From positions 930,001-994,000 of the forward strand of contig NZ_CP099546.1 in NCBI RefSeq assembly GCF_023973145.1: a stretch of DNA of 64,000 nt. The letters are read 5' to 3'. Numbering within the stretch: the first letter of the stretch is position 1; each line of letters opens with the position of its first letter. The notes below the pieces were generated by a model. That model was given only the letters and a program-made list of their open reading frames with translations. It was not told where the DNA came from and searched no databases. This DNA comes from Natronosalvus vescus. GTDB taxonomy: Archaea > Halobacteriota > Halobacteria > Halobacteriales > Natrialbaceae. The position numbers and the translations under genes are program-made. Of the stretch, positions 1 to 9,048 are shown piece after piece.

Positions 1-166
1 CCTCGGTTACGTACACTTCGTCCGCTTCGTCGGCACCATCGACGTTCTCTGGGGCTTCTTGGGTGGACGCGAGCGAAGACGATCCGGCCGCCATCGCCGT
101 TGCACCCAGGCTCGCGACGAGCAGGAGCGCCAGAAGGAGGGCACCAATTTGTTTCCCACGATTCAT
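1..166 (-). CDS. N-terminus of an exported protein (partial)
   Basis: The reading frame starts with ATG at 166 and runs off the left edge, so only about 55 residues are visible. They form a clear Sec-type signal: a short basic start (MNRGKQ), a hydrophobic stretch rich in Leu and Ala, and an AMA-A type cleavage region, followed by a Ser/Thr/Glu/Asp-rich mature start. An AT-rich box near 195-206 could be its promoter. The role cannot be told from this fragment; a secreted or surface-anchored haloarchaeal protein is most likely. Confidence 0.75.
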   Translation of the reverse strand, partial: MNRGKQIGALLLALLLVASLGATAMAAGSSSLASTQEAPENVDGADEADEVYVTE

Positions 167-333
167 ACACTGGAATATGAAATCTTGGAAGTATAATACT
201 TTCTGTAGGGTCGTGCTGTCACCTCGCATGGTTCCGGCGGTGAACGTGGGACGAGCTAGCAAGATGGGGCGTTCACAGGCCGCAGCAATCCGTCGGGCTT
301 TTGACCGCGGACGCCCCAGACGGTACCAGACGA

Positions 334-1581
334 ATGGCCCGCTATCACATCGAAACGTACGGCTGTACGTCGAATCGCGGCGAGAGCCGCGAGATCGAGC
401 GACGGCTTCGCGATGCGGGTCACTATCGCGTCGACGGTCCCAGGGCCGCCGACGTGGCAATCTTGAACACCTGTACCGTCGTCGAGAAGACCGAGCGAAA
501 CATGCTCGAGCGCGCGGCAGAACTCAGCGAGGAGACTGCCGACCTGTTCGTCACGGGCTGCATGGCGCTCGCCCAGGGCGAGGAGTTCGCGGGCGTCGAC
601 GCCGAGGTACTCCACTGGGACGAGGTACCGACGGCGATCACAAACGGCGAGTGTCCGACGACGACCCCCGACGCCGAACCGATCCTGGACGGCGTCGTCG
701 GCATTCTCCCGATCGCTCGTGGCTGTATGTCCGACTGTTCGTACTGCATCACCAAGCAGGCGACGGGCAAGATAGAGTCACCGCCGGTCGAGGAGAACGT
801 CGAGAAAGCGCGCGCGCTCGTTCACGCCGGAGCGAAAGAGATCCGAATCACCGGCCAGGACACCGGCGTCTACGGCTGGGATACGGGCGAACGCAAGCTC
901 CACGAACTCCTCGAGCGAATCTGCGCCATCGAGGGCGACTTCCGTGTCCGCGTGGGCATGGCGAACCCGAAGGGTGTCCACGGCATCCGCGAGGAACTCG
1001 CCGCGGTGTTCGTCGAAAACGACGAACTGTACAACTTCTTGCACGCCCCCGTCCAGTCCGGGAGTGACGACGTCCTCGGTGACATGCGCCGGCAACACCA
1101 GGTTCGTGAATACCTCGAGATCGTCGAGACGTTCGACGCATCCCTCGAGTACTGGACGCTGTCGACCGACTTCATCGTCGGCTTCCCGACCGAAACCGAC
1201 CATGATCACGAGCAGTCGATGGCCCTCCTGCGCGAAACGCGACCGGAGAAGATCAACGTCACCCGGTTCTCGAAGCGACCCGGCACCGACGCCGCCGGGA
1301 TGAAGGGGCTGGGCGGGACGATCAAGAAGGAACGCTCGAAGGCCATGTCCGAACTCAAGATGGAGATTGTCGGGGCGGCCTACGAGGAGATGGTCGGCGA
1401 AACCCGGGAAAACGTCCTGGTCGTCGAGGAGGGCACCGGCGACTCCGTGAAGTGTCGGGACGAGGCCTATCGACAGCTCATCGTCCAGCACGCCAGCGAA
1501 TACGACCTCGTGCCCGGTGACTTCGTCGACCTCGAGGTGACGAGCGCGAACACAGTGTACGCGTTCGCCGAGCCGTTCTAA
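334..1581 (+). CDS. tRNA threonylcarbamoyladenosine methylthiotransferase (archaeal MtaB/CDKAL1 type)
   Basis: This 415-residue radical-SAM enzyme is expected to add a methylthio group to t6A at position 37 of ANN-decoding tRNAs. The N-terminal domain has the three cysteines of the first 4Fe-4S cluster (Cys11 in ETYGCTSN, Cys47 in LNTCTVV, Cys76 in VTGCMA). The radical-SAM motif is RGCMSDCSYC (Cys131, 135, 138). The last 60 or so residues fit a TRAM domain. The start at 334 is chosen because the methylthiotransferase domain begins right there (ARYHIETYGC). The gene stands alone; its right neighbour is on the opposite strand. Confidence 0.93.
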   Translation: MARYHIETYGCTSNRGESREIERRLRDAGHYRVDGPRAADVAILNTCTVVEKTERNMLERAAELSEETADLFVTGCMALAQGEEFAGVDAEVLHWDEVPTAITNGECPTTTPDAEPILDGVVGILPIARGCMSDCSYCITKQATGKIESPPVEENVEKARALVHAGAKEIRITGQDTGVYGWDTGERKLHELLERICAIEGDFRVRVGMANPKGVHGIREELAAVFVENDELYNFLHAPVQSGSDDVLGDMRRQHQVREYLEIVETFDASLEYWTLSTDFIVGFPTETDHDHEQSMALLRETRPEKINVTRFSKRPGTDAAGMKGLGGTIKKERSKAMSELKMEIVGAAYEEMVGETRENVLVVEEGTGDSVKCRDEAYRQLIVQHASEYDLVPGDFVDLEVTSANTVYAFAEPF

Positions 1582-1625
1582 CTCGCTTTTTATCGCCTGC
1601 CAGGGCCGACAGTCGATGGATGCGC

Positions 1626-2177
1626 TCACTCGCCGTCGAACCTGAACCTGACGGCGCTATCTTCGTCCGGAACGATCGCCCCGTCCTGTGCGGCGAACGC
1701 CTCGTGCAGCAGGTCGTAGGTGTCCTCGAGCGCTTCGACGATCACCGTCGTCTCGCTGAGCACCGGCATGAAGTTCGTGTCGCCCTCCCAGCGTGGGACG
1801 ACGTGGGTGTGGAGGTGATCGTCGATCGAGCCACCAGCGCCCTCGCCGAGGTTCAGCCCGGTGTTGAATCCATCCGGCGAGAGCCCAGCCTCGAGCGCGT
1901 CGAACGTGCGCTGTTTGAGGCGGGCGTGATCGAGCAGTTGCTCGTTGGTGAGGTCGGTGTACTCGCCCGTGTGTGCGTGCGGGATCACCATCACGTGTCC
2001 CGGATTGTACGGCGCGTTGTTCAACAGGACGAACGCGTGTAGGCTTCGGGCGACGAGCAGGTTCTCGCGCTCCTCGGGCCACTCGGGAAGCTCACAGAAC
2101 ACGCACTCGTCGACGTCGGGATTTTTGTCCTCGCGTCGAATCCACTCGATGCGCCACGGCGCGAACACCTGTTTCAT
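1626..2177 (-). CDS. HIT family nucleotide hydrolase or phosphorylase
   Basis: The 183-residue protein carries the histidine-triad signature HLHTHVV (His121, 123, 125), whose middle histidine is the nucleophile that attacks the alpha-phosphate of nucleotides such as Ap4A or AMP conjugates. An early CVFCE pair (Cys25, Cys28) probably binds zinc, as in the HIT branch with an FAPWR-type N-terminus. The start MKQVFAPWRIEWI at 2177 matches the family; an in-frame ATG at 2204 gives nine extra residues that look like leader. It is convergent with the methylthiotransferase. The exact substrate is not visible. Confidence 0.9.
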   Translation of the reverse strand: MKQVFAPWRIEWIRREDKNPDVDECVFCELPEWPEERENLLVARSLHAFVLLNNAPYNPGHVMVIPHAHTGEYTDLTNEQLLDHARLKQRTFDALEAGLSPDGFNTGLNLGEGAGGSIDDHLHTHVVPRWEGDTNFMPVLSETTVIVEALEDTYDLLHEAFAAQDGAIVPDEDSAVRFRFDGE

Positions 2178-2455
2178 AATCGGATCCACTCGAGACGGCG
2201 ACATAGAAGCATCGGGACGACGACAGCGTACGAACGTCCGCTCGAGTGGGTCGGAACCGTTATTGCCACGTGATACCCTTCACCACGCCGTCTCGCGGTA
2301 ATCCAAACTTATTCTATTGTCACTTCATTACAGATATAGTGAAATAATTTCTTATATGAGGTTATGAACTATCTAAAACTCTCTGAGAGGTCTATCGGGT
2401 GTATTACCACCCCATCTTGCGTTTTTCACAACTCACAACTCGAAATGAAGCGCGG

Positions 2456-2464
2456 GTTTAATAG
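2456..2464 (+). promoter_or_regulatory. TATA box for the zinc-ribbon gene
   Basis: The box GTTTAATAG is centred about 29 nt before the ATG at 2489. Such spacing in haloarchaea places transcription start at or next to the start codon, so a leaderless mRNA is likely. The preceding 2316-2440 is unusually AT-rich for this chromosome. Confidence 0.55.
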
Positions 2465-2488
2465 CCTCCTAACGTAAGTAATCTCTCA

Positions 2489-2689
2489 ATGGCAACGACA
2501 GACAACTCATTTAACGGGATGACCGAACACTGTGAAAACTGCAACCTGGAGACCCTCCACGAGGTGAACGTCCAGATCCGCACCGAGAGTTTGAAAAAGG
2601 AGAACGCCCAGTTCTCACGCGAACCGTACCGCGTTACCGAGTGCCAGGGCTGTGGGCACCGCTCAAGCCAGCGGATGAACAACGCCTGA
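2489..2689 (+). CDS. Small zinc-ribbon protein (DUF7835-like)
   Basis: This 66-residue protein has two CxxC pairs, HCENCN (Cys15, Cys18) and ECQGCG (Cys52, Cys55), spaced as in a beta-ribbon zinc finger. Between them is a hydrophilic segment and the tail ends HRSSQRMNNA. It resembles a conserved haloarchaeal family of putative zinc ribbons (recalled as DUF7835). No function is known to me. The leaderless promoter and compact length suggest a real, well expressed gene. Confidence 0.85.
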   Translation: MATTDNSFNGMTEHCENCNLETLHEVNVQIRTESLKKENAQFSREPYRVTECQGCGHRSSQRMNNA

Positions 2690-2831
2690 GACGGTACCAA
2701 CGTCCCCGCTCGTTGCCCGCTCTCACCACCGATCCGTAGGGTTTTCTCGATTTTCGCGACGGGGAAGGTACGTCGCCGATACCGACCATCACACGCAGCA
2801 GCAATAGCTCTCGAGTTGGTGGCGCGGTCGA

Positions 2832-3731
2832 TCAGGCTCGAGTCGTCACGTCACACCCGTCCTCGGTGATGATGAGCGTGTGTTCTTTCTGGCTGACCAG
2901 ACACCCTTCGTCCTCTTTGAGTACCGGGTAGCCGTGAACTACGTTTTGGCGTTTCAGTCGGCGTAGCGCCATCTCGGGACGGTCGGTCTCGAGCCAGCGG
3001 GTTGCGAACGGGAGCGTGCGGAACTCTTCCGTTATCTGCTCGAGTGCCTCTCGGGCTTGCCGGTTGCGGACGGCGGCCTCCCGCTCGAGGGAGAAGATCT
3101 CCTCGCTCGTTCCCTCAGTGACCTTCCCGCCGCCGTCGGTTGCGAACGGTTCGATAGCGACGACGTCGCCGACCTCGAGGGTCGTCCCCTGGGAGACCGC
3201 CCGGTTCGGGATGTTCGGACTGGTGTGTTGTTCCCAGTGGCCCAGGCCGTGGCCGGTGAGGTTGACGACGGGGTTGTAGCCGTAGCCGTCGATGACGCTC
3301 TCGATTTCCGCGCCAATGTCACCGGTGTCGACGCCCGGTTCGATCATGTCGATCGCCGTCTCCAGGGCCTCCTCGGATGCCTCGACGAGCTCAGGGTTCC
3401 CGGAGAGATCGACCGTGATTGCGGTGTCGGCGAGCCAGCCGTCGATGTGGACGCCGATGTCGAGGTTGATCATCTCCTCGCCAAACGTCGACTCGTCGTC
3501 GATCGATGGCGTCCGGTGGGCGGCCTCCTCGTCGATCGAGATGTTCACCGGGAAGGCGGGGTTCCCGCCGAGTTCACGGATCCGATCTTCGGCGTACTCG
3601 GCGATTTCGAGGTGGCTCACGCCGACGTCGACGCGGTCGACGGTCTCTTCGCGAACCTGTGCAAGAATCTCGCCGGCTTCGCGGTGTTTCTCGTATTGCT
3701 CCGACTCGAGGTCGATCGCGGTGTCGCTCAT
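2832..3731 (-). CDS. map: Methionine aminopeptidase, type II
   Basis: The enzyme removes the initiator methionine from nascent cytosolic proteins. At 299 residues it has the pita-bread fold length of archaeal type II enzymes. The metal ligands can be traced: Asp91 (NLDIGVH), Asp102 (WLADTAIT), His161 (TGHGLGHW), Glu194 (VAIEPFA) and a final Glu in SQKEHTL near residue 285. The type II insertion lies between the last two. The start at 3731 leaves MSDTAIDLESEQYEKHREAG, which matches the family start. Confidence 0.95.
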   Translation of the reverse strand: MSDTAIDLESEQYEKHREAGEILAQVREETVDRVDVGVSHLEIAEYAEDRIRELGGNPAFPVNISIDEEAAHRTPSIDDESTFGEEMINLDIGVHIDGWLADTAITVDLSGNPELVEASEEALETAIDMIEPGVDTGDIGAEIESVIDGYGYNPVVNLTGHGLGHWEQHTSPNIPNRAVSQGTTLEVGDVVAIEPFATDGGGKVTEGTSEEIFSLEREAAVRNRQAREALEQITEEFRTLPFATRWLETDRPEMALRRLKRQNVVHGYPVLKEDEGCLVSQKEHTLIITEDGCDVTTRA

Positions 3732-3791
3732 GCCAGGTGATTAGATGGGTCAGTAAAAAGGGGTTGCGTCACCGGCCGACCACACACGACC

Positions 3792-3989
3792 TCAGCGCCG
3801 AACGCCTTTCACGACGCTCTGGGCAACCAGTCCAACGAGTGCCCACTTCCAGGCGAGGGCGGCGACGACGAGTAGTGCCATCGCTCGCAGTTTCGAGCCG
3901 TTCTCGAGGGCCCGTTTCGCTTCGACGACGACGGAGACGACGGTCAGCGTGCGGGTTGCACTCGAACCGAGGAATCGCTTGAGTACCAT
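3792..3989 (-). CDS. Small conserved-type haloarchaeal protein
   Basis: A 65-residue basic protein with one hydrophobic stretch (about residues 36-58, containing ALLVVAALAWKWALVGL) and a basic C-terminus VVKGVRR. It lies between map and the DUF368 gene on the same strand. I know no function for it. The start at 3989 (MVLKRFLGSS) is the only ATG. A small membrane-associated protein is the most one can say. Confidence 0.6.
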   Translation of the reverse strand: MVLKRFLGSSATRTLTVVSVVVEAKRALENGSKLRAMALLVVAALAWKWALVGLVAQSVVKGVRR

Positions 3990-4100
3990 ACGGGCAGGAG
4001 GGGACGAAGCGGGATAAGCCGCCCGCCGGGACGCGCAAGCGGTCAGTGACTGGTTCTCGAGCTCGAGCGCCGACGGATCACGCCTTCGAGCGCCGATCGT

Positions 4101-5060
4101 TTACTCGGGATCGAACCCGCCCGTGAGATAATCGAGTGCCACGAGGACGATTGCACCGACGAGTGTCCAGCCTGCAGCCAGCGCGATGGTCTCGACCGTC
4201 CACGTGTGGTGCTCGCTGATGTTGTGCAAGGGTGCCGGCGTCGAGCCCGCGATCAGACTCACCAGGAAGATCAGCGTCAGGTTCCGATGGCGCTCGAGCG
4301 CCCGTCGGACGAGGCGAGCGATGGTCAACAGCCCTACCAGCCCGCCCGCCACGAACAGGACGACGGTGGTTCCCGGATCGACGACGGCCTCGAGCGATCC
4401 GCCACCGAGGAGCCCCCCAAGCCCGGAGAGGAACGCACTCAGTTCGCTCGAGAGGAAGACGTACTGGCCGAGCAGGATCAAAATGAGCGAGCCAGAGATT
4501 CCCGGAAGGATCATCGCGCTGATGGCGAGTGCACCCGCCAGAAGGATTACGATCCCGCCGCTACCCGGCAAGGTGATGACGTTCGCCGCGACGAGTAAGG
4601 CGAGTGAGACGCCGGCGAGCGCCGCGAGCACGTGTTCACGGGTCGAGATGCACAGGCCGCGGTAGAGGACGATTGCCGACGCGCCGATGAGGCCCGTGAA
4701 GAACCCAAAGAGGGGAACGGGGTGGGTATTCGCAAGGGTCGAAACCGCACTCGCGATCAGCGCCACGGCGGTCACCATTCCCACGCCGAGTGGCAAGAGG
4801 AACTGAACGTCCATCTCGAGGATCGCCTCGCGTGCGCGGTCTCGGTGAGCGGGGTGGTATCCTCGCAGAACGGCCACTATTCGCCCCGGGGTAATCGCGG
4901 TGATGGCGGCGATTAGTCGTGCGTAGAACCCGAGTAACAATGCTACGGTACCGCCGGAGACGCCCGGCAGCGCGTCGGCGGTACCCATACAGAGGCCGTA
5001 GGCGTACACGCGAAAGATGGACAGGCGGTCGAGGAGATGCTCCTGGACGTTATAGCCCAC
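4101..5060 (-). CDS. DUF368 membrane protein, likely polyprenyl-phosphate translocase
   Basis: A 319-residue polytopic membrane protein. It contains the family motif twice, LPGVSGG at 31-37 and LPGISG at 185-190, as expected for two related halves. Bacterial DUF368 members (PopT) recycle undecaprenyl phosphate across the membrane. In a haloarchaeon the lipid would be dolichyl phosphate, used for N-glycosylation of the S-layer; that step is inference. About eight hydrophobic segments are visible. The start MGYNVQEHLLDRLSIF at 5060 precedes the first conserved segment. Confidence 0.88.
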   Translation of the reverse strand: MGYNVQEHLLDRLSIFRVYAYGLCMGTADALPGVSGGTVALLLGFYARLIAAITAITPGRIVAVLRGYHPAHRDRAREAILEMDVQFLLPLGVGMVTAVALIASAVSTLANTHPVPLFGFFTGLIGASAIVLYRGLCISTREHVLAALAGVSLALLVAANVITLPGSGGIVILLAGALAISAMILPGISGSLILILLGQYVFLSSELSAFLSGLGGLLGGGSLEAVVDPGTTVVLFVAGGLVGLLTIARLVRRALERHRNLTLIFLVSLIAGSTPAPLHNISEHHTWTVETIALAAGWTLVGAIVLVALDYLTGGFDPE

Positions 5061-5256
5061 GTCCGAACACCTCTCGAGCGGTTGCTCCCCTCGAGCACCA
5101 AAAAGGGCGCTCGAGCGGATAGTCAGCAGACATTGCTGGTGCGTACTTCGTGGAGCCTATAAAACGATTGCACTCGCTGCACGCGAGGAGTCGGCGATGA
5201 TGGTGGTGTCGTATTGGGTGTGATGGCTTCGTTCCGTTCGCGTTCTCTTTCGTCCT

Positions 5257-5697
5257 TCAGTCGTCCTCGGGCCCAACACCCGACTCGAGGAACCGATCCT
5301 GGAGGTTCCCCGTCGGCATCATACACTGGTCTTTCTTGCCGAACCAGCGATAGCGTCGGTTGGCGACAAAGTCGTAACACCAGTTCCGGAATCGCTTTGG
5401 AAGGACGCGAAACGGCCAGAGCAGCCGATAGAGTCCGCCGAGGTGGTACGCAGTCCGGAGCGCAGCGCCTGATTTGACGTAGACGTCGTCACCCTCGATC
5501 AGGACGACCGACTCGAGTTCGTCCGTCGGCAGGTCGTGTCGCTCGAGGAGTTCGACGCCGGCGGGCGACTGCAGGGAGGCGTAGTAAAACCGTTCGTCGT
5601 CGTCCCGTGGCGCGATGTACTGGACGAACCCGTTACAGAGGTTGCAAACGCCGTCGAAGAGGATGATCGGATCGTCGTCCGGAATCTCGGCGCTCAT
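5257..5697 (-). CDS. DCC family thiol-disulfide oxidoreductase (DUF393)
   Basis: This 146-residue protein begins with the diagnostic DGVCNLC motif (Cys18, Cys21), a CxxC in a thioredoxin-like fold. A second conserved region, including WPFRVLPKRFRNWCYDFVANRRYRWFG split over residues 90-120, matches the DUF393 family. The role is presumed redox, but physiological partners are unknown. It lies between DUF368 and hef on the same strand, with 131 bp to hef. Confidence 0.9.
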   Translation of the reverse strand: MSAEIPDDDPIILFDGVCNLCNGFVQYIAPRDDDERFYYASLQSPAGVELLERHDLPTDELESVVLIEGDDVYVKSGAALRTAYHLGGLYRLLWPFRVLPKRFRNWCYDFVANRRYRWFGKKDQCMMPTGNLQDRFLESGVGPEDD

Positions 5698-5828
5698 CTC
5701 AGGTCTGGAATTGGGCGTGTCGACAGTTCAGCGTTCCGATTGACGAGGGCGAGGCACACGTCTCGAGGGTAGAGAGGTAGGTTGATCTCGAGCCGGCAAC
5801 CGCCCACCAGGGGGCAGGCACTACAGAG

Positions 5829-8363
5829 CTACGACGAGTTCGATCCCGATCCGGTTCCAGTATACTCACTCCCGATTACCTCTCGCATCCGCTCGGCGGT
5901 GACCGAACCGACGCCGTCGGCCGCCTGCAACTCGTCTTCGCTGGCGATCATGACCGCCTCGACGGTGCCGAACTCCTCGAGCAACGACCGGGCGGTTACC
6001 GGCCCGATTTCGGCGATCGAGGAGACGACGTACTCCTGTTGTTCGCCGAGGGTCTTCGCCCCCTTCTCGCCGTGAACCGAGACCTCGCGGCTCGAGACCT
6101 GCTGTTCGCGGGTGGCCATCGTCGCCAGCAATTCGGTCGTGTCGGCCTCGCTCTCGGTTCGGAGGACGCTCGCGCCGAAGTCGACGGCCAGGCTCGAGAG
6201 CGCCCCCCGGATCGCGTTCGGGTGGACGTCCCGCTGTTCGTAGATGCCCTCGCCCTCGACGATGACGACCGGTCGCGAGTAGTGACGGGCCATCGCCCCG
6301 ACCTGCTCGAACACCGAGCGGTCGCCACTGACGAGCGAGTCGACGAAGTCGGCGACCGACTTTCGCTCGACGACGACCCGGTCGGAGCAGACGTAGTCGC
6401 CGACGTCGAGCGTCTCGAGGCGGATCTCGATCTCCTCGCGGCGGGAGAGATCGCGGGCGATGTTCGCGTCCATCTCCCGCTGGTCGGCGACGATTTCGAC
6501 GACGTCGCCCCCGGCGCTGGGTTCGTGTACCTCGAAGGGATCGGATTGCTCGTCCTCGCTGTCCTCGCTGGCTTCGCTGCCGTCGCTGTGCCTGCTTCCG
6601 TCGTCGTCCGTTTCGACGCCTTCCCTGTCTCCTGACTCGTCGGCCGCACTCGAGTCGGCGTCCGCCGCGAAATCCTGTAATCCGGGCTGGATGTCATCCC
6701 CAACGCTTCCACTCGTGTTCCCTGCACTCGATGTGGATCTGCCGCCCGATCCATCCCCGTTCGAACCGGTGTCGAACGCCTCGAGTGACTGTTGAGCATC
6801 GTCGAGTTCGGACTCGAGGTCGCTAGCCATCCCCTTTAGCTCGCGCAACTCACTTTTCATCTCCTTCTCGCGCCGTCGCGAGATCCAGAAATACGCCTCG
6901 TCGCGGGTGTCATCGGCCATCAGGACGACGACGCGTCCCTCGGACTGGCGGCCGGTTCGCCCCTTGCGCTGTATCGAACGAATCGCCGTCGGCACTGGTT
7001 CGTAAAACAGCACGAGGTCGACTTCGGGCACGTCGAGGCCCTCCTCGGCCACCGAGGTGGAGACGAGCACCTCGAACTCGCCGGCCCGGAACGCGTCGAG
7101 CACCTCCTGTTGTTGGTTCTGGGTCATCCCGTCACTGCCCTCCCGATCCCCCTGCCCGACGAAGCGTTTGGCGTCGAAGCTCTCGTTCAGGAAGTCGGTC
7201 AAGGCTTCGGCCGTATCCCGGGACTCGGTGAAGACGATGACCCGTTCGCCGCCCTCGAGCCCCAGCGTCTCCGCGAGCAGCATCCGCGTCTTGCGGTACT
7301 TGGGGTGGAGTTCGTCGAACGACTCCGCCCGTCGCATCGCTTCGCGCACCCGCGGATCGCTCACGAGACGCTGGCTCGCCTTCGAGGCACCCGACGTGCG
7401 AGCCTGGTTGCGCTGGCGTTCGAAGTACCGCCGCAACGCCTCCACGCTCTGTGTTTCGACCAGGGTGACGGCCTGGCGCAGTTTCATCACCTCCGCGTGC
7501 ACCGACATCCCCTTGAACCCCTCCGATTGGTCGTTGTTGATCAGTTTCTGGAGCTCCGCGCGCATCCGGTTGAGATCCTTCTGGGACTGGTCGGGCTGGG
7601 TCGACCGCGCCACGCCCAGCTCCTTGAGTTTCTCGAGGCGCTCGCTGATCACCTCGTTCAGCGCATCCCGGATCTCGATCACCTCGTCGGGCAGGTCGAT
7701 GCGCTCCCACTCGACTTCGGTGTCGTGGGTGAACTCGGCGACATCGGCGTCCTCCTCGGTCATCACTTCGACCTCCCGCAGCCCGAGGTTTTCACAGACC
7801 TCGAGGATGGCCTCCTCGTCACCACCGGGCGAGGCCGACATCCCAGTCACCAACGGACGATCGGCGTCGGCGTGGTAGCGCTCGGCGATGTAATTGTAGG
7901 CGTAGTCGCCGGTGGCCCGGTGGCACTCGTCGAACGTGATGTGTGTGACGTCGGCAAGCGAGATCCGAGAGCCCACCAGGTCGTTTTCGATCACCTGCGG
8001 GGTCGCCATGATCACCGTCGCGTCCTGCCACAGCGCCGCTCGGTCGTCGGGGCTGACGTCGCCGGTGAAGACGACGATTTCGTCGTCGGGAATCCGGAGT
8101 GCCTCCCGGTAGAAGTCGGCGTGTTGCTGGACGAGCGGTTTCGTCGGGGCGAGCATCAACGACTTTCCGCCGACCTCGTCGAGGCGTCGCGCCGTGACAA
8201 GTAGGCTCACTGTCGTCTTCCCCAGCCCCGTCGGGAGGCAGACGAGGGTGTGGTCGTTCGCCGCGGTGCCGGCGAGTTTCAGCTGGTAGAGGCGACGCTC
8301 GAGGAAGTCAGGCTCGAGCAGGGGGTGGTCGATGGAAGGCGGGTGCTCGTCCGTCGCGGCCAT
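5829..8363 (-). CDS. hef: Hef helicase-nuclease (XPF/FANCM type)
   Basis: The 844-residue protein acts on stalled replication forks. The N-terminal superfamily 2 helicase has Walker A (PTGLGKTT, 44-51), a DECH box (145-148), motif III SAS (176-178) and motif VI QRKGRTGR (465-472). An acidic Ser/Asp/Glu-rich linker (about 530-610) follows and holds QPGLQDF (559-565), a PCNA-binding-like peptide. The C-terminal ERCC4 nuclease has VERKSVADF (665-673), and tandem helix-hairpin-helix motifs lie at about 785-835. Length and order match archaeal Hef. The ATG at 8363 is the only good start. Confidence 0.96.
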   Translation of the reverse strand: MAATDEHPPSIDHPLLEPDFLERRLYQLKLAGTAANDHTLVCLPTGLGKTTVSLLVTARRLDEVGGKSLMLAPTKPLVQQHADFYREALRIPDDEIVVFTGDVSPDDRAALWQDATVIMATPQVIENDLVGSRISLADVTHITFDECHRATGDYAYNYIAERYHADADRPLVTGMSASPGGDEEAILEVCENLGLREVEVMTEEDADVAEFTHDTEVEWERIDLPDEVIEIRDALNEVISERLEKLKELGVARSTQPDQSQKDLNRMRAELQKLINNDQSEGFKGMSVHAEVMKLRQAVTLVETQSVEALRRYFERQRNQARTSGASKASQRLVSDPRVREAMRRAESFDELHPKYRKTRMLLAETLGLEGGERVIVFTESRDTAEALTDFLNESFDAKRFVGQGDREGSDGMTQNQQQEVLDAFRAGEFEVLVSTSVAEEGLDVPEVDLVLFYEPVPTAIRSIQRKGRTGRQSEGRVVVLMADDTRDEAYFWISRRREKEMKSELRELKGMASDLESELDDAQQSLEAFDTGSNGDGSGGRSTSSAGNTSGSVGDDIQPGLQDFAADADSSAADESGDREGVETDDDGSRHSDGSEASEDSEDEQSDPFEVHEPSAGGDVVEIVADQREMDANIARDLSRREEIEIRLETLDVGDYVCSDRVVVERKSVADFVDSLVSGDRSVFEQVGAMARHYSRPVVIVEGEGIYEQRDVHPNAIRGALSSLAVDFGASVLRTESEADTTELLATMATREQQVSSREVSVHGEKGAKTLGEQQEYVVSSIAEIGPVTARSLLEEFGTVEAVMIASEDELQAADGVGSVTAERMREVIGSEYTGTGSGSNSS
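6669..6689 (-). other. PIP-like peptide in the Hef linker
   Basis: The bases encode QPGLQDF, which fits the QxxLxxF core of PCNA-interacting peptides. It sits in the disordered acidic linker, an accessible place between helicase and nuclease. PCNA binding has been reported for haloarchaeal Hef; that this exact peptide does it here is inference. Confidence 0.6.
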
Positions 8364-8491
8364 TGCCCGTGATTCGACGCGGTCGCTGTTAAGGGTTGAG
8401 ATACCGTGGTGAAAGTAAACGGTGGCGACCAGTCATCGGAGGTGCGCTCGAGTGGCCGGGTATCTATCGTGTTCGATACCGTATAGGGTAT

Positions 8492-9004
8492 ATGGACGAA
8501 ATGACTGCGAGGGGCGGGTCGACAGACCGCTCGCTCGAGCGAACGGACATCCTCGAGGCCGTGGCGTTCGTCGTCGCGATCAACGTCGTTGGCGGCCTCC
8601 CGGGAATTATCTCGAGCCCCGATAGCGCCTGGTTTCGCGACCTCGAGAAACCCGGCTTCTACCCACCCGAAATCGCGTTCCCCGTGGTCTGGACGCTCCT
8701 GTTCACGCTGATGGGCGTCGCTCTCTGGCTGATCTGGCGCTCCTCGAGGACGGGTCGAACTCTCGCGCTCGGTCTCTTCGTCGCGCAGATGGCGGTCAAC
8801 GTGGCCTGGACGCCCGTCTTCTTTGGCCTCGGAGAACTGTTCGCCGGCCTCGTCGTCATCGCCTCCCTCTGGGTGCTGGTCGCCGCAACGATCGTCGCGT
8901 TCCGGGCCGTCGACCGTCGCGCGGCGGCGCTGCTCGTTCCCTATCTCCTCTGGGTGACGTTCGCGGCCGTGCTCAACTACGAACTCTGGCGGCTCAACAG
9001 CTGA
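8492..9004 (+). CDS. tspO: TspO/MBR family membrane protein
   Basis: This 170-residue protein has the five membrane helices of the tryptophan-rich sensory protein family, related to the mitochondrial benzodiazepine receptor. Signature stretches are visible: KPGFYPPEIAFPVVW, NVAWTPVFFG and PYLLWVTFAAVLNYELW. Members bind tetrapyrroles and sterol-like lipids and have a regulatory or photosensory-stress role in some bacteria; the haloarchaeal role is unknown. The ATG at 8492 follows the AT-rich GTATAGGGTATATG. It is divergent from hef. Confidence 0.93.
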   Translation: MDEMTARGGSTDRSLERTDILEAVAFVVAINVVGGLPGIISSPDSAWFRDLEKPGFYPPEIAFPVVWTLLFTLMGVALWLIWRSSRTGRTLALGLFVAQMAVNVAWTPVFFGLGELFAGLVVIASLWVLVAATIVAFRAVDRRAAALLVPYLLWVTFAAVLNYELWRLNS

Positions 9005-9048
9005 CGCTGCGTCCCTTCCTGCAAACCCGCACGCAACGACCACCCGGC

